Origin: Synergistaceae bacterium
GTDB taxonomy: Bacteria; Synergistota; Synergistia; Synergistales; Aminobacteriaceae
DNA length: 64,000 nt
Assembly: GCA_031277095.1 (NCBI GenBank)
Contig: JAISLU010000071.1
Coordinates: forward strand, 47,843-111,842
Direction of reading: 5' to 3'
Made by a program: the position numbers and the translations under genes. Under the pieces are notes generated by a model. The model saw only the letters and a list, made by a program, of their open reading frames with translations. It was not told the DNA's origin and searched no databases. Numbering within the stretch: the stretch's first letter is position 1; every line of letters starts with the position of its first letter. This document shows positions 18,765 through 27,407 of this stretch, one piece after another.

Positions 18765-18789
18765 AAAAGGCCGGGGCGTGGGCCTTTAT
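18765..18789. terminator. Possible intrinsic terminator (AAAGGCC...GGCCTTT)
   Basis: 7 bp inverted repeat 18766-18772/18781-18787 followed by short T-rich tract; immediately 3' of the minus-strand ORF ending at 18801. Confidence 0.4.
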
Positions 18790-18800
18790 TTCTCCCTTCA

Positions 18801-19391
18801 TTACCATGCCCGTGGCTTGAAGCCTTCCGGCACGTCGATTTTCATAGTGTCTCCAGACTGAGAAATCACAAAAAAACCCGTTTTCAAAGCATATTCTTTT
18901 ACATTTTCGAACATGATCGCCCCTGCCACGGCGCCGTACAACTTTCGCCTGTCCTGGCGCGCATCCGCGTAGCGCCTCAGCGTTGCCATCCTTTTTACGT
19001 GTTCTTTGATATCGTCAATTTTCAATTGCGCCTTGACTTCAACGGCTATGGCACAGTCTCCGTTTTCCAGAAAAATATCTACTTCGGCCGCGATATTCTT
19101 TGATGTATCCGCAATCATGATATTCGGCCCGTATCGGGTGAAGTTAAAGCCCAGAGCGTTGAATTTCTTCAGAAGATTGGGCGCGACCAGGTGTTCTACC
19201 GTGCTGCCGAATTTTCTGCCCAAATCTCCAATTTGTCGGTCGGTCTCCCGCATCCGCCGGTCAGCTTCCCGCGTTCGCCGGTCGAACTCCTCTTGTGACT
19301 TCACGAACGCCGCCCAAAACTCTTCGAGGGTGGGCAAAGTTTGCGGTTTATTCGTTCCCGCTTTCCCCATCGCTTTCTCCATCGCGTTCAC
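18801..19391 (-). CDS. DUF3782-like / PD-(D/E)XK-type hypothetical protein
   Basis: EEFDRRTREADRRMRETDRQIGDLGRKFGSTVEHLVAPNLLKKFNALGF...AAEVDIFLENGDCAIAVEVKAQL, E-x-K nuclease-like core. Confidence 0.7.
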   Translation of the reverse strand: MNAMEKAMGKAGTNKPQTLPTLEEFWAAFVKSQEEFDRRTREADRRMRETDRQIGDLGRKFGSTVEHLVAPNLLKKFNALGFNFTRYGPNIMIADTSKNIAAEVDIFLENGDCAIAVEVKAQLKIDDIKEHVKRMATLRRYADARQDRRKLYGAVAGAIMFENVKEYALKTGFFVISQSGDTMKIDVPEGFKPRAW

Positions 19392-19553
19392 ACTCCCTTC
19401 TGTCTTTCGTAAATTATTTTATCTCAAGAGCGGCAGGCGCGGCGCAAAAGGCTGGGAAATTTTTCCTTATTCACTATATGAGCCGCTCATCTGTTATAAT
19501 TTTTTGAAAGTGGACACTCTTGGCGGACGCGGGAAACGGAGAGAAGGAGACAA

Positions 19554-20216
19554 ATGGGGACGAAGACCTTTTTGTCGTTTGGCGAGCAAATCTATCAGAC
19601 TTTGAAAGAGCGCATCCTCAGCAACTATTACGCGCCGGGGACGTTGCTCCAGATCGAAAAATTGGCGGCCGAAATGGGCGTCAGCAGCACCCCCATACGG
19701 GAAACTCTCTTCAAGCTGCACAGTATCGGCTTGGTCAATATCGTGCGCAACAAGGGCGCGCTGGTCTCCGGGATCGACGCGGTGATGGCGCGGAACGTCT
19801 GGCAGTTCCGGATGCTTCTCGAAACCTTCGTCGCGCGAGAGGCCGTCCCCAACATTCAGGCCGCGGACCTGAAGAACCTGAAAACCACCATCGAGGGCTA
19901 TCTGGAGAACCTCTCGGACTTCGACCTCTACCAGCGGATCGACCGGGAGCTTCATTTGCTGTTGTGCGACAACGCCGAGAACGACCTCGTCAAAGAGGCG
20001 CTCAAAAACCTGCTGGACCAATCCCGGCGGGTGCGGTACTTCGCGGAGAGCCACCCCCCGGTGGAGGACATTCTGATCACGATTTCCCAAGAGCACATGG
20101 CCATTGTGGAGGCCCTGGAGAGCCGCGACCCGGACGCCGTCGTCCGCGCCCTGGAGCATCATCTGGCCCAGGGGGAGAAGCGCGTCCTGCGGGCGCTGGA
20201 GAAACATAAGCTATAA
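19554..20216 (+). CDS. GntR family transcriptional regulator (FCD domain)
   Basis: QTLKERILSNYYAPGTLLQIEKLAAEMGVSSTPIRETLFKLHSIGLVNIVRNKGALVSGID wHTH; FCD-type C-terminus. Confidence 0.9.
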   Translation: MGTKTFLSFGEQIYQTLKERILSNYYAPGTLLQIEKLAAEMGVSSTPIRETLFKLHSIGLVNIVRNKGALVSGIDAVMARNVWQFRMLLETFVAREAVPNIQAADLKNLKTTIEGYLENLSDFDLYQRIDRELHLLLCDNAENDLVKEALKNLLDQSRRVRYFAESHPPVEDILITISQEHMAIVEALESRDPDAVVRALEHHLAQGEKRVLRALEKHKL

Positions 20217-20380
20217 TATCGCTGAGTATTGCAGCCATTCACGAGGGAGGGCCGGCCGATAAGCAGACGACAAAGTGAGTTTTGCCGGCCGCTTGGTTTC
20301 TTCGTCAGCGAGCCGCGCCCCCCTGAGTTTGAATGTTTGCGGAGTGTTTGGGTATTTTGTATTTTGCAGGAGGAACTTTT

Positions 20381-20908
20381 ATGGTGGAAAACGAGACAAT
20401 CAAGGCAATTTTGGCGCGGCGGAGCATCCGTCGTTTCGAGGCCAAGCCGGTGGAGCGGGAGAAGATCGACGCGCTCTTGGCCTGCGCCACCGCCGCGCCC
20501 AGCGCGAACAACTTCCGCCCGTGGCACTTCGTCGAGACCACGGACCCCGCCGCTCTCAGGGCGTTGGCGGACGCGCACCCCTACGGGAAGATGACGGCGG
20601 AGGCCGGGGTGGCCATTGTCGTTTGCGCGGAGAAGGAGCGGGACAAGGTGCCCGACGTCTGGTGGGAGCAGGACTGCGGCGCGGCGATGGAGAACATTCT
20701 CGTGGCCGCCGTGGCGTTGGGGTTGGGCGGCGTGTGGCTCGGTGTCCATCATCATGGGCCCAGCGGGCTGCCGGAGAAGGTGCGGAAGGTTTTGGGCATA
20801 CCCGCCCATATTCAGGTCATGGGCATTGCCGCCATCGGCTACGGCGCGGAGGTCAAGCCCCCCTACGGAGCGGCCGACCCTGCCCTCGTCCACAAGGGCC
20901 GTTGGTGA
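20381..20908 (+). CDS. Nitroreductase family protein
   Basis: RBS aggaggaac then MVENETIKAILARRSIRRFEAKPVEREKIDALLACATAAPSANNFRPWHFV. Confidence 0.92.
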   Translation: MVENETIKAILARRSIRRFEAKPVEREKIDALLACATAAPSANNFRPWHFVETTDPAALRALADAHPYGKMTAEAGVAIVVCAEKERDKVPDVWWEQDCGAAMENILVAAVALGLGGVWLGVHHHGPSGLPEKVRKVLGIPAHIQVMGIAAIGYGAEVKPPYGAADPALVHKGRW

Positions 20909-20948
20909 GAAATTTGTTTGATATGGACTCTATCGAGGAGGTTTTATT

Positions 20949-22961
20949 GTGAAAAATGCAAGTGTGAAATGGCGGGTAATCATAGGTATAGCCCTCTGCG
21001 CCTTCCTGCTGACCGCAAGCGGCGCTTGGGCGGCGAACTCGTGGGACCCTGATACGGGAACTTTGATCATTGATCAGCGTTTGCCAGGAGTCAGTAGTCC
21101 CCCCCCTAGAGGTGGTCTACAGAAAGCGATTGAGGCTATCGGAACAGTAGACTCAGTTGATGTGCGTTCGCTAATCATAAAACCCAGCGCCACTCCTGGT
21201 GGGGGGACCCCCACGACCGGTGGCATCATCACGTCGGGAGATATTTTGTACATTGCGTCAGGGCAAAGCTATGCCCCGTCACCTCTTCCTTATAATGGAA
21301 TGAATAATCTCGTAAGTCTCGACTGTACAGGCGCGACAAGTACAACTGGAGGGTCTCTTTCAGCGGATCTCGGAATCTTTTTCCCAAAGTTGAAGTTTTT
21401 TTCCGTGCCCGAGGGAGTAAATACAATCAGCAATGACGCTTTAGCGGGGGCTACTAATCTTAAGATGGTGATTTTACCGACCACTGTCACGTTAATCAGC
21501 AAGGACGCTTTTCCAACAAGCATCGACAGAATCGTCTTCACAAGTCCATCGCCACCGGTGATGGATCTAGATATATTTTCTCCTGATAAGACTTCTTCTT
21601 TAACTATTATAGTTCCTCAGGGTGCGGTGTCGTCCTATGAAACTGCATTGTTGAATTCAGCAGGAATATCTTTTGATAATATAACTGTAAAATCCGCGAA
21701 GGTAAATTCAATTACCCCGAGTAAGAAGGCCCTTTCTTCTGCAGGTGGGAGTGTGACGGCAAGTATCGAGGGAGCTGACTTACGGGGACAGAAGATCACA
21801 GTCTTGCGTGGAGGAATAGACTCGTTTCCAGCGGATATTGTCACTGACACGGCGGCCTCGGCGGACGTACTTATTCCGCCGAATGACGGAACCGCAGCCG
21901 TTACGCATACGTTGACGGTAATGTTGAACGGTGCGTTGGTCGTCCCTACTGTCTCTACCACGGTGGTGGTGAGTGCTGACGAAGAGCCCGACGACCCGTA
22001 TAACCCCCTTGATGATGTAGAATTAACACCGAGTTCGTTATCCTTGGCGGTAGGCGAAACGAAAACTTTGACGGCAACGCTCGCTCCATCTAATACGACC
22101 AGCAAGGACATTACCGCGAAGTGGCAGTCAGGTAACGCCGCCGTCGCGACGGTCACAGAGGTGAAAAATACGGGAATCACCCGAACAGCCACAGTCACGG
22201 GGGTCTCGAAAGGGTCGGCTCGCGTCACGATCTGGATTGGTGATATCATTAAAGAATGCGTCGTCACCGTAACCGATGCCCCGTTTACGCCGCCCACACC
22301 CACTGGCATCAACTTCGTCTTGCCCAACCAGACGTTGCAGGTCGGGCAGACCAAACCTCTGGCGTGGAACTTGGTTCCGACCGGCGCGACTGCGACGGTA
22401 ACGTTGACGTCCAGCAATCCGGCAGTTGTCACGGTCAGCCCATCCACTACTACAGGACTGACGGCCACGCTAACGGGCTTGACCCCAGGATCGGCGATCA
22501 TTACGGCGAGTACCGACAATGGCAAGACAACAACCTGCACGGTCCAGGTCACGGGCGAAGCGGGGGTGACGGGCACTATCAACAGGGTGGCTTTGAGTAC
22601 ACAGAACCTTGCCGCCGGCAGACCCTTCGATATCCAAGTGAGCTTGGCCAGCGTCCCGAATACGGTGAGAATTGACGTGCTGCGCCCGGACTGGCTGACC
22701 GACAGCTTGACCGCCAGGATAGAGGGCCTGACGGCCTGGGTCTCCTATACGCCGCCCCAAGAGGGCACCTACACCATCACCGCGACGGCGTATAACTCCA
22801 GCGGCGTACCGACCGGAAGCGGCACTCAGTCCTTTGTGGTGACGTCGGGAGGCAGAAGCGGCCACGGCAGCGGCGGTGGTGGCGGATGCAGCGCGGCGGG
22901 GATAGGGCTGTTGGCTCTCGCCCTCGTGCCGGTGGTTTGGAAAATCAAAAAGAGCAAATAA
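20949..22961 (+). CDS. Secreted BspA-like/Big2 Ig-domain protein with Synergist-CTERM-like tail
   Basis: Signal peptide; LTPSSLSLAVGETKTLTATLAPSNTTSKDITAKWQSGNAAVATV Big2; C-term SGHGSGGGGGCSAAGIGLLALALVPVVWKIKKSK. Confidence 0.85.
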   Translation: MKNASVKWRVIIGIALCAFLLTASGAWAANSWDPDTGTLIIDQRLPGVSSPPPRGGLQKAIEAIGTVDSVDVRSLIIKPSATPGGGTPTTGGIITSGDILYIASGQSYAPSPLPYNGMNNLVSLDCTGATSTTGGSLSADLGIFFPKLKFFSVPEGVNTISNDALAGATNLKMVILPTTVTLISKDAFPTSIDRIVFTSPSPPVMDLDIFSPDKTSSLTIIVPQGAVSSYETALLNSAGISFDNITVKSAKVNSITPSKKALSSAGGSVTASIEGADLRGQKITVLRGGIDSFPADIVTDTAASADVLIPPNDGTAAVTHTLTVMLNGALVVPTVSTTVVVSADEEPDDPYNPLDDVELTPSSLSLAVGETKTLTATLAPSNTTSKDITAKWQSGNAAVATVTEVKNTGITRTATVTGVSKGSARVTIWIGDIIKECVVTVTDAPFTPPTPTGINFVLPNQTLQVGQTKPLAWNLVPTGATATVTLTSSNPAVVTVSPSTTTGLTATLTGLTPGSAIITASTDNGKTTTCTVQVTGEAGVTGTINRVALSTQNLAAGRPFDIQVSLASVPNTVRIDVLRPDWLTDSLTARIEGLTAWVSYTPPQEGTYTITATAYNSSGVPTGSGTQSFVVTSGGRSGHGSGGGGGCSAAGIGLLALALVPVVWKIKKSK

Positions 22962-22991
22962 AGAGCAACGCGTTTTATATCCAGTAAACCT

Positions 22992-23027
22992 TTCGGGAGT
23001 TCGGCTTCGGGCTCCCGAATTTTTTTT
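22992..23027 (+). terminator. Rho-independent terminator
   Basis: TTCGGGAG-ttcggcttcggg-CTCCCGAA followed by 8 T. Confidence 0.85.
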
Positions 23028-23103
23028 GTCTCCGGCGTCCCCGACATCTGCGGCGTTGCCTTCTGCTTTGTTTCATCTTCCTTGGTATAATTAAATAGAA
23101 GAG

Positions 23104-23366
23104 GTGATTGTCATCCCAAAGCGGACAATGTTTGAAGTGATCTTTTACGAGGAGAATCACGGACGGCAACCTGTAAAAGAAGTACTCATTGAATTGCGTG
23201 ATAAGGCGAAAACCAGCAAAGATGTACGCATCCAATACGAGAAGTTGCTGACGTACATCCGGGCTTTGTTCTGTTGCACCACTTCATCAAAAAGACACAG
23301 AAAACACCCGTCAAAGAAATTGATCAGGCCAAACGTAATCTAAAAGATTTCCTTGATAAGGAATAA
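23104..23366 (+). pseudogene. RelE/HigB (phage Gp49-like) toxin, internally deleted and frameshifted
   Basis: N-part MFEVIFYEENHGRQPVKEVLIELRDKAKTSKDVRIQYEKLLTYIRAL; C-part in a different frame GFVLLHHFIKKTQKTPVKEIDQAKRNLKDFLDKE*; the central family region is missing. Confidence 0.8.
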
Positions 23367-23373
23367 ATAAAAA

Positions 23374-23571
23374 ATGGCAAAAACGAACAGTGTCCGTTTC
23401 AGAGATTTTTATAATGACAACGTTACCCCCGCCGAGCGCGCAAAAATTGAGTGCGAGGTCGAGTTGATCGGCAAGTCGATCGATGGGCGGGAGAGCAAAA
23501 GACTGACCCAGGGCCAATTGGCCGAGGTTATCGACGGAGACACGGAGGCGGGCGGCAATTTTGGGCAATAA
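23374..23571 (+). pseudogene. HigA-like Xre antitoxin remnant, truncated in the HTH
   Basis: MAKTNSVRFRDFYNDNVTPAERAKIECEVELIGKSIDGRESKRLTQGQLAEV, then departs from the family; a +1-frame ILGNNFAL resembles the lost ILAPLGKTLA tail. Confidence 0.7.
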
Positions 23572-23607
23572 CTTTGCGCTATTCTACACTGGCGGTATAA
23601 TAAGAAA

Positions 23608-23709
23608 TATAGTCGTTTTAAAAAACGTTAAAATTAGACGCGCTAAATAGAGCAATTGACTTGTTTTTTAGATATTCTAACTTTAGGCTTTTTATCTTAA
23701 TTCACTATA
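23608..23709 (+). mobile_element. MITE-like dispersed repeat, fullest copy
   Basis: TATAGTCGTTTTAAAAAACGTTAAAATTAGACGCGCTAAATAGAGCAATTGACTTGTTTTTTAGATATTCTAACTTTAGGCTTTTTATCTTAATTCACTATA; TATAGTS inverted termini; similar to copies at 15818-15926 (minus) and 33509-33560. Confidence 0.75.
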
Positions 23710-23798
23710 TTGCGGTAACTGTTCAAGCCTCCCAGGTCGATTTTCTCTGCCCTCCGAGCTTGAATGGGCAAATTTGCGGGACTGAGGAGGAACCTTCC

Positions 23799-25442
23799 AT
23801 GGCCTTCACTATCAAGTTCAAGGATGGAAAATATGTGACCAGCGAATCGCCCATCGCGGGGCGCAGCGTTATGGCCGAGTTGGGCGTACCGGCCGACAGC
23901 GGGATCGTCGCGTGGCGGGTCAACAACTATACGCGGCCTCTGGAATGGCTTGTGGAGGACGACTGCGTGGCGGAGTTCGTCACCACCACCTCCAGCGAGG
24001 GGCTGCAGATCTATCGGCGGTCTCTCGATTTTCTTTTCGTCATCGCCTGCGAAAAGACCCTGAAACGCAAGGCCATTTTGCGGCACTCCATCAGCGAGGG
24101 GCACTATTGGGAGTTCGAGGGCGAGAAGGCAACCCAGTCCGACGCCTATAGACTGCACGCGGAGATGAGCGAGATCGTGCGGCAGGACATCCCCTTCATA
24201 CGGAAGATCCTGCCCATCGACAAGGCCCGGCGCATTTTCGAGGAACAGGGCGAACCGGAGATCGCGGAGCTGTTCGTGCGGGCGAACTTGGACCCCGTGG
24301 AAGTATACCGCTGCGGCTCCCAGTACGGCTATTTCTGCGGCACTATGGCCCCGTCCACCGGGGTGCTGAAGACCTTCGACGTCGTGCCTTTCTCCTACGG
24401 CATCGTTTTGCAGTTTCCCACCCTGGCCCTGCCCGACGGCATCCTTCCCTTTCGGGGGAACAAGGCGCTGGCGGAGGTCTTTTTCGACTACGCCCACTGG
24501 CTGGAGGTGCTGGACCTGAACTATCTCAGCAGCCTGCACCGCCACGTGACCCGCGGCAGGTCTCAGGAACTCATTTTGATCTCCGAGGCCTTCCATTCCC
24601 AGCGGCTTTCAGGTATCGCGGAGGAAATAGCCTCCCGCCCGGAAGTGAAGGTCGTCACCGTCGCCGGGCCGTCGGGCTCGGGGAAAACCACCTTTTCGGA
24701 GCGCCTCAAGATCCAGTTGATCGTCTGCGGCAAAAACCCCGTGACACTGCCTATGGACAACTATTTTTTGGAGCGGGAGGACGCGCCCGAAGACGAAAAC
24801 GGGGACCCTGATTACGAAATTTTGGAGGCCCTGGACCTTCCCCTTTTGGCGGACAACCTGGCCCGCATTCTCAAGGGCGAGGAGGTGGTGGCCCCCCGCT
24901 ACGATTTCGTGCTGGGCAAGAAAAAGCCGGGCAAGGTCATACAATTGAAGGCCGACGACATACTGATCATGGAGGGCATCCACGGGCTCAACGAGCGGAT
25001 TATGGAAATGCTGCCCGAGGGGAACCGGTTCACCCTCTTCGTTTCGCCTCTGACGGGGATCTGCATCGACCCCCACAACCGAACCAGCACCGGCGACAAC
25101 CGGCTGCTTCGGCGCATCGTCCGCGATTACCGCACCCGGGGCAAGTCCGCCCAGATCACCCTGGAAATGTACCCCAAGGTGGTGCAGGGCGCCATGCGCT
25201 ATATTTTCCCCCTCCAAAGCCGGGCGAACATGGTCTTCAACTCGGCCCTGCCCTACGAGCTGGGGGTGCTGAAGGGGTACGTGGAGCCCATTTTGCACAC
25301 GGTGGACGAGGAGTCGCCGGTGTTCGGGGACGCCCTGCGATTGCTGAACATTCTGAAATTCGTTCCCTCCATCCAATCCGAGGGAATCCCCAACAACTCC
25401 GTCATCCGCGAGTTCATCGGCGGAAGCTGCCTGGACGTATGA
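23799..25442 (+). CDS. Nucleoside (uridine) kinase with N-terminal TGS/ThrRS-like region
   Basis: RBS gaggagg; VVTVAGPSGSGKTTFSERLKIQL...LPMDNYFLEREDAPEDENGDPDYEILEALDLPLL...ILIMEGIHGLNE. Confidence 0.9.
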   Translation: MAFTIKFKDGKYVTSESPIAGRSVMAELGVPADSGIVAWRVNNYTRPLEWLVEDDCVAEFVTTTSSEGLQIYRRSLDFLFVIACEKTLKRKAILRHSISEGHYWEFEGEKATQSDAYRLHAEMSEIVRQDIPFIRKILPIDKARRIFEEQGEPEIAELFVRANLDPVEVYRCGSQYGYFCGTMAPSTGVLKTFDVVPFSYGIVLQFPTLALPDGILPFRGNKALAEVFFDYAHWLEVLDLNYLSSLHRHVTRGRSQELILISEAFHSQRLSGIAEEIASRPEVKVVTVAGPSGSGKTTFSERLKIQLIVCGKNPVTLPMDNYFLEREDAPEDENGDPDYEILEALDLPLLADNLARILKGEEVVAPRYDFVLGKKKPGKVIQLKADDILIMEGIHGLNERIMEMLPEGNRFTLFVSPLTGICIDPHNRTSTGDNRLLRRIVRDYRTRGKSAQITLEMYPKVVQGAMRYIFPLQSRANMVFNSALPYELGVLKGYVEPILHTVDEESPVFGDALRLLNILKFVPSIQSEGIPNNSVIREFIGGSCLDV

Positions 25443-25457
25443 ACGACAAGGGGGTTA

Positions 25458-25594
25458 GGGGGTTTCAGGGGGGCCAGTAAGGATTGCGAAGCAACCGAAC
25501 AAGCTCCGCCCCCCTGAGCTTTAATCCGGGGGTTTCAGGGGGGCCAGTGAGGATTGCGAAGCAACCGAACAAGTTCCGCCCCCCTGAGCTTTAA
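25458..25594. repeat. 67 bp direct repeat x2 (70 bp period), each bounded by a 9 bp inverted repeat
   Basis: gggggtttcaggggggccagtRaggattgcgaagcaaccgaacaagYtccgcccccctgagctttaa at 25458-25524 and 25528-25594, two mismatches. Confidence 0.95.
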
Positions 25595-25614
25595 ATACGA
25601 AAGGGGTTAGCTTA

Positions 25615-27345
25615 ATGAAGGATCTGCTGGCCGTGGCCCGTGGAGAAAAGCCCGCGGATTTTGTGGTGAAAGGGGCGCGCGTCGCCAACGTCTTCACCCT
25701 GGAGTACGAGGACGCCGACGTCGCCGTTTATGGGGAGAAGATTGCCGGCGTGGGCAAGGGATACGAAGGGAGGTCCGTGGTCGACGGCAAAGGGAAAGTT
25801 CTGATACCGGGCATGATCGACGGACATGTCCACATCGAAAGCTCCATGCTGGTCCCGGAGGTCTTCGCCGATCAGGTGGCCCTGCACGGCACCACGGCGG
25901 TGATGTCCGACCCCCACGAAATCGCCAACGTGCTGGGCATGAGGGGCGTGGAGTATATGTACATGGCCAGCCGGGGCCTGCCCGTGGACGTTTTTCTGGG
26001 CGCGCCCTCCTGCGTCCCCGCTTCGGAGTTCGAGACGCCCTTCGAGGGGCTGGAGATGGACCGCATACGGGAGATGTTCCGGCGGGGATGGTGCCAGCAC
26101 TTGGGGGAGGTCATGAACTTTCCCGGGGTGATCGGCGGGGACGACGCCATCTGGGGGAAAATACAGGCAGCCGGCGACGTGCCTTTGACGGGACACGCGC
26201 CGGGGGTGAGCGGCTCCGGGCTTTGCGCCTATATCGCGGGCGGTATCTCCTCCGACCACGAGAGTTCGAGGCCGGAGGAGGGGCTGGAGAAGCTGCGCCG
26301 GGGCATGTGGCTGATGATGCGGGAGGGGTCCTCCACCCACGACCTGGGGCGCCTGCTGCCTCTGGTGCTGGAGCGGCCTCAGCTTTCTTCCCGCTGCATG
26401 GTGGTGTCGGACGACGTCTCGGCCCAGGACCTTCTGAAGGGGCACATGGACGAAAAAATACGGATCATGGCGGGGAATGGCCTGGACCCCCTGGTCGCCC
26501 TGCGGATGGTCACCCTGTCCCCGGCGGAATATTTCGGCCTGAAAGATCGGGGGGCCATAGGCCCGGGCCGCCTGGCCGACATGGCGCTGGTGAAGGACCT
26601 GGAAACCTGCGAAATCGAGAAAGTATGGAAGAACGGGCAGTTGACGGTGGACGGGGGCAGACGATGCTCCTCCGAGGAAAACTCCAGGAGGGAAAGCGTT
26701 TTGTTCATAAAACCCGCCACGGTGAAGGCTCCCACGCTGTCCCAACTGGCGATCCCCTTCCCCCACGGGGCGGAGCTGAACGTGATCGGCCTGAACGAGG
26801 GGCTGCTGTCCACCCGGAAACTGACGTTGCGCCCGTCCATCCGCGACGGGCTGGCCGTGGCGGACGCGAAAAGAGACATCGCCAAGATCGTCGTGCAGAA
26901 CCGGCACCGGGAGACGGAGCATTTCGCCTTGGGGTTCGTGTGCGGGCTGGGGTTGACTAAAGGCGCCATCGCCTCCTCCGTGGCCCATGACGCCCATAAT
27001 TTCATCGCGGTGGGGATGGACGACCTGTCTATCGCCACGGCCCTCGCTCAAATGGGAGAGAACGGCGGCGGCCTGGTGGCGGCGGAGGGCTCGACGGTGA
27101 CGGGCTATTTCCCCCTTCCCGTGGCGGGGCTGATGACGACGCTGGACGTGGCGACGGCGGCCCGGGGGCTCCGGGAAGTGGAGAAAAGAGCCTGCGCCCT
27201 GGGGATGGAGGTCCCTCATCCCTTCATGGTGCTGTCCTTTTTGTCGCTGTCCGTCATCCCGGAGCTGAGAATCACGGACAAAGGTTACGTGGACATCACC
27301 AAGGGCGGGATTCAGCCTATTTTCAGCTTTGTGGAGTTTCGCTGA
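25615..27345 (+). CDS. ade: Adenine deaminase
   Basis: DFVVKGARVANVFTLEYEDADVAVYGEKIAGVG...LIPGMIDGHVHIESSMLVPEVFADQVALHGTTAVMSDPHEIANVLG. Confidence 0.93.
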   Translation: MKDLLAVARGEKPADFVVKGARVANVFTLEYEDADVAVYGEKIAGVGKGYEGRSVVDGKGKVLIPGMIDGHVHIESSMLVPEVFADQVALHGTTAVMSDPHEIANVLGMRGVEYMYMASRGLPVDVFLGAPSCVPASEFETPFEGLEMDRIREMFRRGWCQHLGEVMNFPGVIGGDDAIWGKIQAAGDVPLTGHAPGVSGSGLCAYIAGGISSDHESSRPEEGLEKLRRGMWLMMREGSSTHDLGRLLPLVLERPQLSSRCMVVSDDVSAQDLLKGHMDEKIRIMAGNGLDPLVALRMVTLSPAEYFGLKDRGAIGPGRLADMALVKDLETCEIEKVWKNGQLTVDGGRRCSSEENSRRESVLFIKPATVKAPTLSQLAIPFPHGAELNVIGLNEGLLSTRKLTLRPSIRDGLAVADAKRDIAKIVVQNRHRETEHFALGFVCGLGLTKGAIASSVAHDAHNFIAVGMDDLSIATALAQMGENGGGLVAAEGSTVTGYFPLPVAGLMTTLDVATAARGLREVEKRACALGMEVPHPFMVLSFLSLSVIPELRITDKGYVDITKGGIQPIFSFVEFR

Positions 27346-27407
27346 TTCCGTTGGGACTTTTAGTTTTAATTTTATTTTTTAGTTTTAATTAGAAAGAGGG
27401 ACGTGTC

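Noticed and set aside
18640-18800. Possible gene remnant (ESAVAAGFTHPMSVLYRQIDRRGGKRPGRG)
   Set aside because: Too short and no family recognised; could be chance open frame in GC-rich spacer.
25441-25614. Short CRISPR array
   Set aside because: Only two 67 bp units with a 3 bp spacer between them; no unique spacers, no cas genes.
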